A stretch of DNA of 64,000 bases, from contig NZ_JBHTDE010000002.1 of NCBI RefSeq assembly GCF_042666655.1, forward strand, positions 1,052,854 through 1,116,853. The letters run 5' to 3'. Positions 58,626-64,000 of this stretch are shown piece after piece (position 1 is the first letter of the stretch; every line of letters starts with the position of its first letter). The stretch comes from Paracraurococcus sp042666655 (GTDB taxonomy: Bacteria; Pseudomonadota; Alphaproteobacteria; Acetobacterales; Acetobacteraceae). The notes beneath the pieces were generated by a model. That model made no database searches and was not told the DNA's origin. It saw only the letters and a list, made by a program, of their open reading frames with translations. The position numbers and the translations under genes are program-made.

Positions 58626-60079
58626 CAGCCGAGCCCGCGCACCACGGGCAGGTCGAGCTCGCGGATCTTCTTGCGCAGGGTATTGCGGTTCAGACCGAGC
58701 ATCGCGGCGGCCTTGATCTGGTTGCCGCGCGTCGCGCCGAGCACCAGCCGCAGCAGCGGCCGCTCGACCTCGGCCAGCACCCGGTCGTAGAGGTCGCGCA
58801 CCGGCAGGCCGTCCTTGTGCGCGGCGACGAAGGCCTTCAGGTGGCGCTCGACCGCCTGCTCCAGCGTCTCCGGCCCACGCGCGGCGCCCGATTCGGCGGG
58901 CGGCTCGGCCTCCGACAGCTCGGCGCCGACCGCGTCGGCGTCGATCGTCTCCTGCGGGTACAGGGCCGCGAGGCGCCGCATCAGGTTTTCCAGCTCGCGC
59001 GCATTGCCCGGCCAGGAATGCTGCTTGAGCCGATCGACCGCCTCCAGGCTGAGCTGCTTCGAGGGCAGGCCGGAATTCTTCGCGCGGTCGAGGAAATGCC
59101 GGGCCAGCAGGGGGATGTCCTCCAGCCGCTCGCGCAGCGGCGGCAGGCGGATCGGCACCACGTTCAGGCGGTAGAACAGGTCCTCGCGGAACAACCCCTG
59201 GCGGATCGACTGGCGCAGGTCGCGGTGGGTGGCGGCGACGATGCGGACATTGGCCTTGATCGGGTTGCGGCCGCCGACGGTGGTGAACTCGCCCTCCTGC
59301 AGCACGCGCAGCAGGCGGGTCTGCGCCTCGGGCGGCATGTCGCCGATCTCGTCGAGGAAAAGCGTGCCGCCGGCGGCCTGCTCGAAGCGGCCGATGCCGC
59401 GGTTGAGCGCGCCGGTGAAGGCGCCGCGCTCGTGCCCGAACAGCTCGCTCTCGATCAGCTCGCGCGGGATGGCGGCCATGTTGATGGCGACGAAAGGGCC
59501 GCCGCGGCGGCGGCCGTAGTCGTGCAGGGCGCGGGCGACGAGTTCCTTGCCGGTGCCCGACTCGCCGGTGATCATCACCGTCAGGTCGGTGGTCGTGAGC
59601 CGGGCGACGGTGCGGTAGATCTCCTGCATCGCCGGGCTGCGGCCGACCAGCGGCAGGCGCTCGGCGGGGTCGTCGCCCTCCTCCTCCGGCGCCGGGGACT
59701 GCGGCGCCGCCAGCGCGCGTTCGACGACCGAAAGCAATTCCTTCAGGTCGAAGGGCTTGGGCAGGTATTCGAAGGCGCCGCGCTGCGCCGCCTTCAGCGC
59801 GGTCATGAAGGTGGACTGCGCCGACATGACGACGACGCGCAGGTCCGGCCGGATGCGCTTGATGCGCGGCACGAGATCCAGGCCGTTCTCGTCCGGCATC
59901 ACCACGTCGGTGATGACCAGGTCGCCCTCGCCGTCCTCGACCCAGCGCCACAGCGTGGCGGCGGAGGAGGTGGCGCGCACCTGGTAGCCGGACCGCCCGA
60001 GGGCCTGGCTCAGCACGGTGCGGATGGCCCGATCGTCGTCGGCGATCAGGATGGTACGGCTGGCGGTGTCAGACATCAT
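58625..60079 (-). CDS. ntrC: Nitrogen regulatory response regulator NtrC
   Basis: A 484-residue sigma-54 activator. The receiver domain has D14-D15-D16 and phospho-acceptor D58 in LVITDVVMPDENG. The AAA+ domain has Walker A GESGTGKELVARALH, an intact GAFTGA in ELFGHERGAFTGALNR and Walker B GGTLFLDEIGDMP. The C-terminal Fis-type HTH is GNQIKAAAMLGLNRNTLRKK. This is the complete, presumably sigma-54-competent member, in contrast to NtrX. The start is set by the ATGA overlap with ntrB. It should control nitrogen-limitation genes such as glnA and amt under NtrB. Confidence 0.95.
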   Translation of the reverse strand: MMSDTASRTILIADDDRAIRTVLSQALGRSGYQVRATSSAATLWRWVEDGEGDLVITDVVMPDENGLDLVPRIKRIRPDLRVVVMSAQSTFMTALKAAQRGAFEYLPKPFDLKELLSVVERALAAPQSPAPEEEGDDPAERLPLVGRSPAMQEIYRTVARLTTTDLTVMITGESGTGKELVARALHDYGRRRGGPFVAINMAAIPRELIESELFGHERGAFTGALNRGIGRFEQAAGGTLFLDEIGDMPPEAQTRLLRVLQEGEFTTVGGRNPIKANVRIVAATHRDLRQSIRQGLFREDLFYRLNVVPIRLPPLRERLEDIPLLARHFLDRAKNSGLPSKQLSLEAVDRLKQHSWPGNARELENLMRRLAALYPQETIDADAVGAELSEAEPPAESGAARGPETLEQAVERHLKAFVAAHKDGLPVRDLYDRVLAEVERPLLRLVLGATRGNQIKAAAMLGLNRNTLRKKIRELDLPVVRGLG

Positions 60080-61260
60080 CGACCCTTGGCACGGACGGCG
60101 GCGCCCCGCTCGGCTGCGCGCGCTGCCGCCTCCGCCCGCCGCGCAGCCGTCGGCGGCATGGCGAGGGATAGGCGGAAGATGGTGCGGCCGGGGCGGCTGT
60201 CGCATTCGATAAGGCCGCCCTGGTCGGCGACCAGCTTGGCGACGAGGGCGAGGCCGAGCCCCTGCCCGCCCCGCTTGGTGGTCACGAACGGCTCGAACAG
60301 CGTGGCGCGCACCGGTTCGGGGATGCCCGGGCCGTTGTCGCGCACGCTGACCTGCAGCGGCAGGTGGACGCGTTCCTTGCTGCCGGGCACGGCGATGCGC
60401 ACGCCGTGGTGGTAGGCGGTGGACAGCACGATCTCGCCGCCCATGGGATCGACCGCCTCGGCGGCATTCTTCACCAGGTTCAGCAGGATCTGCACCAGCT
60501 GGTCGCGGTTGCCCCAGACCTGCGGCAGGGAGGGGTCGTACTCCTCGACGATCCGCAGATGCGCGGCGAAGCCGGTCTGCGAGACCCGCTTCACGTGGTC
60601 CAGCACCTGGTGGATGTTGACCGGGCCGAGCTCGACCGGGCGGTCGGAGAACATGTCCATGCGGTCGACCAGGTTGCGGATGCGGTCGGCCTCGTCCTGG
60701 ATGAGCTGGCAGAGCTCGCGGTCGCCGTCGTCGGTGCTCGACTGCTCCAGCAGCTGCGCCGCGCCGCGGATGCCCGAGAGCGGGTTCTTGACCTCATGCG
60801 CCAGCATCTCCGCCATCGCCGAGGCGCCGCGGGCGGCGCCGAGGAAGTTGAGCTGGCGGTTCATCATCTGCGCGGTCGAGCCGTCGTGCAGCGTCAGCAC
60901 CACGCCGCCCGGCATCTCCGGCAGCGGCCCGCCATGCGCGGCGACGCCGCGGCGGTGCAGCCGGGGGCTGTCGAGCAGCATGTCGTGGTCGGAGACCGGC
61001 GCCTCGTGCTGCCGCACCTGGGCCAGCAGGGCGAAGAGCCGGCTGTCCTCCGGCAGCAGGTCGCCGAGGCTCATGGTCGCCAGCGTCGGGAAGGAGAGCT
61101 GGAAGAACAGCTCGGCCGCCGGGTTGGCGTAGCGGAAGCGGTTCTCCGCATCCAGCACCACCGCCGGCATGGGCAACGCGGAAAGCATCGCCGCGGCATC
61201 CGGCAGCGGGACGCTGCGCGGCAGCGTGGCGCGCGGGCGGGTGGCCAGGGCGCCGCTCAT
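60076..61260 (-). CDS. ntrB: Nitrogen regulation histidine kinase NtrB
   Basis: A 394-residue cytoplasmic sensor kinase for NtrC. An N-terminal PAS domain (about residues 25-130) is followed by the H-box EMLAHEVKNPLSGIRGAAQ with His155, N box ILLNLVKNAAEAVDP, G1 VRDNGPGIP, F box LFEPFVTTKRGG and G2 GQGLGLALV. No transmembrane segments. In this family PII signalling protein GlnB controls its kinase/phosphatase balance. A basic/alanine-rich tail follows the kinase core. Overlaps dusB by ATGA. Confidence 0.95.
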   Translation of the reverse strand: MSGALATRPRATLPRSVPLPDAAAMLSALPMPAVVLDAENRFRYANPAAELFFQLSFPTLATMSLGDLLPEDSRLFALLAQVRQHEAPVSDHDMLLDSPRLHRRGVAAHGGPLPEMPGGVVLTLHDGSTAQMMNRQLNFLGAARGASAMAEMLAHEVKNPLSGIRGAAQLLEQSSTDDGDRELCQLIQDEADRIRNLVDRMDMFSDRPVELGPVNIHQVLDHVKRVSQTGFAAHLRIVEEYDPSLPQVWGNRDQLVQILLNLVKNAAEAVDPMGGEIVLSTAYHHGVRIAVPGSKERVHLPLQVSVRDNGPGIPEPVRATLFEPFVTTKRGGQGLGLALVAKLVADQGGLIECDSRPGRTIFRLSLAMPPTAARRAEAAARAAERGAAVRAKGR

Positions 61261-62354
61261 GCGGCGATTTGCTCGGCGCCGTGGCCGAGCGCATGGAACC
61301 GGGCCCGCGCTGCCTCCAGCCCCTGGTCCAGCAGCGGGCCGTAGAAGGCGTGGATCCGCTGCTCCACCGCCTCCGCCGTGTCGACCTGGTTGATGCCGGA
61401 GCGGAACTCGGCCGAGCCGGGCAGGCCCTTCGAGTACCAGGCGATGTGCTTGCGGGCCAGCCGCACGCCGGTGACCGTGCCGTGGTGCGACAGCATGTCG
61501 CGGTAGTGCGCCAGCAGGATCGCCAGCTGCTCGGCCAGCGCCGGCTCGGCCGGCGGCAGGCCGGTGGCGAGGTACTCGGCGACCTGGCGCGGGAACCAGG
61601 GGCGGCCGTAGCAGCCGCGCCCGATCATCACCCCGTCGGCGCCGGATTGCCGCAAGGCCTCCGCCGCGTGCTCCGGCGTCAGGATGTCGCCGTTGACCAG
61701 GACGGGGATCGCCACCGCGTCCTTGACCAGCCGCACGAAGGCCCAGTCGGCGGTGCCGGTGTAGAGCATCTGCCGGGTCCGCCCATGGATGGTGACCAGG
61801 CGGATGCCGCAGGCCTCGGCGATGGAAGCGAGCCTGGGGGCGTTGAGCGATTGGTGGTCCCAGCCCATCCGCATCTTCAGGGTGACCGGCACGTCCACCG
61901 CCCGCACCACGGCCTCGAGGATGGCGGCGGCCCGCAGCTCGTCCCGCATCAGCGCGCTGCCGGCGCTCTGGCCGACCGCCACCTTCTTCACCGGGCAGCC
62001 GAAGTTGATGTCGATGATCGCCGCGCCCCGGTCGGCGGCCAGCTTCGCGGCCTCGGCCATCACCGCCGGCTCGCAGCCGGCGAGCTGCACCGCCGAGGGC
62101 GCGCCGAAGCCGTCGACCTCGGCCATCTTCAGGGTCTGCCGGTTCTCCCGCACCATGGCCTGGGAGGCGATCATCTCGCTGACCACCATCCCCGTCCCCT
62201 GGGCGCGGGCGAGCCGGCGGAAGGGCAGGTCGGTGACGCCCGACATCGGCGCCAGGTAGACCGGCACGTCGATCCGCACGGCGCCGACCGCGAGCGACCG
62301 CAGACCGGGCACGGGGCTGGACCGGCCATGATCCGAAGGCAAGGTGATGCTCAT
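61257..62354 (-). CDS. dusB: tRNA-dihydrouridine synthase B
   Basis: A 365-residue flavin-dependent enzyme reducing uridines in the tRNA D-loop. VYLAPMSGVTDLPFRRLAR is the FMN-binding start, INFGCPVKKVAVGQSAGSALM carries the catalytic Cys (N-x-G-C-P), KMRMGWD and TIHGRTRQMLYTG follow, and VNGDILTPEHAAEAL plus GVMIGRGCYGRPW complete the TIM barrel. It heads the leftward dusB-ntrBCYX operon, an arrangement (often as nifR3-ntrBC) long known in alphaproteobacteria. Its promoter shares the 121-bp gap with ispDF. Confidence 0.95.
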   Translation of the reverse strand: MSITLPSDHGRSSPVPGLRSLAVGAVRIDVPVYLAPMSGVTDLPFRRLARAQGTGMVVSEMIASQAMVRENRQTLKMAEVDGFGAPSAVQLAGCEPAVMAEAAKLAADRGAAIIDINFGCPVKKVAVGQSAGSALMRDELRAAAILEAVVRAVDVPVTLKMRMGWDHQSLNAPRLASIAEACGIRLVTIHGRTRQMLYTGTADWAFVRLVKDAVAIPVLVNGDILTPEHAAEALRQSGADGVMIGRGCYGRPWFPRQVAEYLATGLPPAEPALAEQLAILLAHYRDMLSHHGTVTGVRLARKHIAWYSKGLPGSAEFRSGINQVDTAEAVEQRIHAFYGPLLDQGLEAARARFHALGHGAEQIAA

Positions 62355-62475
62355 GATTTGGGCAGGGTATGCGATGTGATGCCGTCCGGCAACGCCATGC
62401 GGCGCCGTAGTGACAGTTTTTGCGGAGCCGGCCCCGCGTTCCCGTCAGCCCGCCGATCCGCTACCCTCTCCGGCG

Positions 62476-63624
62476 ATGACCATCGCCGCCCTCCTCATGG
62501 CCGCCGGACGCGGCACCCGCTTCGGCGCCGACCAGCCCAAGCAGTACCTCCCCCTCCTCGGCCGCCCGGTGCTGCGCCTGGCGGCGGAGGCGCTGCTGGC
62601 CGAAGGCGGCGTCACCCTGCTGCAGCCGGTCTGCGCGCCCGGCGAGGAAGCCCGGGTCGCCGGCATCCTCGAAGGCCTGGCCGCCCTGCCCCCCGTCCCG
62701 GGCGGCGAGACCCGCCAGGCCAGCGTCCGCGCCGGGCTGGAGGCCCTGGCGCCCCGCGCCCCCGCCGTGGTGCTGGTGCACGATGCCGCCCGGCCGGTGA
62801 TCCCGCCCGGCACCATCCCGGCGCTGCTGGCGGCGCTGGCGGAGTCGCCCGGCGCCATCCCGGCCCAGCCGGTGGCCGATACGCTGAAGCGCGCCGCGGG
62901 CGGCACGATCCAGGAGACCGTCCCGCGCGCCGGGCTGTTCCGCGCCCAGACGCCGCAGGCCTTCCGCTTCGCCGACCTGCTCGCCGCCCACCGCGCCGCG
63001 ACGGCCGAGGCGACCGACGACGCGCAGCTGCTGGAACTGGCCGGCGCCCGGGTGGCGCTGATCCCCGGCGCCGAGACCAACATCAAGATCACCTTCCCCG
63101 AAGACCTCGCCCGCGTGGAGGCCCAAGGCTTGACCCAGCTTTTCCCCCGCATCGGCACCGGCTTCGACGTCCACCGGATCGAGGCCGGCCGGCCCATGGT
63201 GCTGTGTGGCGTGGTGGTGCCCTGCGAATTCGGCCTGGAAGGCCACTCGGACGCCGATGTCGGCATCCATGCGCTGTGCGACGCCATCTACGGCGCGCTC
63301 GCCGAGGGCGATATCGGCCGCTGGTTCCCGCCTTCCGAGATGCGCTGGAAGGGCGCCGACAGCGCGCAATTCCTCACCCACGCCGCCGGCCGCATCGCCG
63401 CGCGCGGCGGGGTGCTGGCGAATGCCGACGTCACCATCCTCTGCGAGCGGCCGAAGATCGGCCCGCACCGGGAGGCGATGCAGGCGCGCCTGGCCGAATT
63501 GCTCGGCGTCGAGTCCGGCCGGGTCGGGGTGAAGGCGACCACGACCGAACGCCTGGGCTTCACCGGGCGCGGCGAGGGCATCGCGGCGCAGGCCGCGGCG
63601 CTGGTGCTGCTGCCGCTGGGGTAA
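62476..63624 (+). CDS. ispDF: Bifunctional IspD/IspF isoprenoid enzyme
   Basis: A 382-residue fusion of two MEP-pathway enzymes. The IspD part (1 to about 220) has AALLMAAGRGTRFGADQPKQY (cited core AAGRGTRFG) and VLVHDAARPVIPP, making CDP-methylerythritol. The IspF part (from about 225) starts RIGTGFDVHRIEAGRP with the metal-binding D-x-H, then GHSDADVGIHALCDAIYGA and KATTTERLGFTGRGEGIAAQ, making methylerythritol cyclodiphosphate. Fused IspDF is typical of alpha- and epsilonproteobacteria. The start at 62476 is just before the conserved IAALLMAAGRG. Confidence 0.95.
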   Translation: MTIAALLMAAGRGTRFGADQPKQYLPLLGRPVLRLAAEALLAEGGVTLLQPVCAPGEEARVAGILEGLAALPPVPGGETRQASVRAGLEALAPRAPAVVLVHDAARPVIPPGTIPALLAALAESPGAIPAQPVADTLKRAAGGTIQETVPRAGLFRAQTPQAFRFADLLAAHRAATAEATDDAQLLELAGARVALIPGAETNIKITFPEDLARVEAQGLTQLFPRIGTGFDVHRIEAGRPMVLCGVVVPCEFGLEGHSDADVGIHALCDAIYGALAEGDIGRWFPPSEMRWKGADSAQFLTHAAGRIAARGGVLANADVTILCERPKIGPHREAMQARLAELLGVESGRVGVKATTTERLGFTGRGEGIAAQAAALVLLPLG

Positions 63625-63755
63625 GGCTGGGGAGGGCAAGGTATTCCCTCCCCAGGCCCCTCCCTTCCTTGCCGTGAGTCGGGACCCGCCGCGCGGCAGG
63701 TGCCGACTCGCGGTAACAGATGGGGGTCCGGGGGAATACCTTCCCCCGGCCTTGC
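63625..63755 (+). repeat. Dispersed multi-hairpin intergenic element, copy A
   Basis: Immediately after the ispDF stop: hairpin 1, CTGGGGAGGG / CCCTCCCCAG at 63627-63655 (perfect 10 bp, 9-base loop); hairpin 2, GAGTCGG ... CCGACTC at about 63677-63709 containing the 22-base core at 63688-63709; then AACAGATGGGGGTCCGG; hairpin 3, CCGGGGGAA-TACC-TTCCCCCGG at 63728-63749 (perfect 9 bp). This is the most complete copy. It lies between convergent genes, so it may terminate ispDF. Confidence 0.65.
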
Positions 63756-63770
63756 CTGCCCGCCCCGGCA

Positions 63771-63992
63771 TCACGCCGGCTCCATCCATCCGGCGATCCG
63801 CCGGCCGCCGATGGCGCGGTGCATCGAGGCGATCAGGCGGATGTTGGCCGGCCCCAGCCGTCCCCCCCAATGCGCCCTGGCGTGGCGCAGCAGCCCGAGG
63901 ATCACCGGCATGTAGATCTCGGACAAATCCGGATCGGGCAGCCAGAAGGACGGCGCCGGCAGGGCGGAGTAGAGCCTGAGCCGCCGCGCCAT
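63771..63992 (-). CDS. Hypothetical protein, possibly cut by window edge
   Basis: A 73-residue frame ending at 63771, reading RRLRLYSALPAPSFWLPDPD and then MPVILGLLRHARAHWG, with GGRRIAGWMEPA at the end. The ATG at 63992 may be the start, but the frame stays open to the window edge, so it could equally be the C-terminus of a longer protein. The composition and codon use are host-like. No family recognised. It is convergent with ispDF across the hairpin element. Confidence 0.45.
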   Translation of the reverse strand: MARRLRLYSALPAPSFWLPDPDLSEIYMPVILGLLRHARAHWGGRLGPANIRLIASMHRAIGGRRIAGWMEPA

Positions 63993-64000
63993 GACGATCG

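Noticed and set aside
1..64000. CRISPR arrays, complete insertion sequences, prophage genes, toxin-antitoxin pairs
   Set aside because: No regularly spaced repeats, transposase motifs, phage structural genes or paired small toxin/antitoxin genes were recognised anywhere in the window.

Overview
This window is GC-rich bacterial chromosome. Gene content and order point to an alphaproteobacterium, most likely Rhodospirillales/Acetobacteraceae of the Roseomonas type. The evidence is the dusB-ntrB-ntrC-ntrY-ntrX run followed by dat, hfq and hflX, a fused ispDF, the recG / sdhE-mfd divergent pair, and very high GC at third codon positions. The organism assignment is inference from synteny and composition; no 16S rRNA gene is present. 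Many neighbouring genes overlap by ATGA or GTGA, so several operons are probably translationally coupled.

Layout. 1-9.4 kb holds small metabolic genes: an OprB-type porin remnant cut by the window edge, an RraA-family protein, a thioesterase, a small cysteine-rich protein, pfkB, a phosphate acyltransferase, an orphan peptide/nickel-type binding protein, a class II aldolase and a large membrane protein. 9.5-14.5 kb is one leftward operon for a Gld-type ABC exporter (ATPase, permease, GldG-like, DUF4340 protein) ending in a NUDIX hydrolase. 14.5-20.5 kb carries DNA repair genes (recG leftward; sdhE and mfd rightward). 20.6-27.6 kb is a surface-glycan/methyltransferase region: a membrane acyltransferase, an AT-rich insert with a glycosyltransferase and an FkbM methyltransferase, a DsbA-family protein, and a large protein with two FkbM-like domains around a third methyltransferase domain. 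A degenerate GGDEF protein and tRNA-Ser(UGA) follow.

27.8-38.9 kb is mainly housekeeping: MmgE/PrpD, then a rightward run of two cell-wall enzymes (lytic transglycosylase, RlpA), a D-Ala-D-Ala carboxypeptidase, tmk, two tiny proteins, holB, metG, tatD, an MBL hydrolase and, after a gap, mazG. 39.2-50.3 kb looks like an accessory amide/amino-acid catabolic cluster: amidase, a complete LivFGMHK-type ABC importer with an amide/urea-like binding protein, an SDR, an acetamidase/formamidase-family enzyme, and a divergent N-acyl-D-amino-acid deacylase-type amidohydrolase. 50.4-62.4 kb is the leftward nitrogen-regulation block: dusB, ntrB, ntrC, ntrY, ntrX, dat, a HAD phosphatase, hfq, hflX and an inositol-monophosphatase-family enzyme. 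ispDF closes the window on the plus strand.

The most unusual signal outside genes is a dispersed intergenic element of about 110-155 bp. It has three copies here (about 40.3, 50.4 and 63.7 kb), always just after a stop codon and in the same orientation relative to the gene it follows, built from successive hairpins with shared sequence. The best candidate for an undescribed protein architecture is the 773-residue triple methyltransferase at 24608-26929. No CRISPR array, complete insertion sequence, prophage or rRNA operon was seen.
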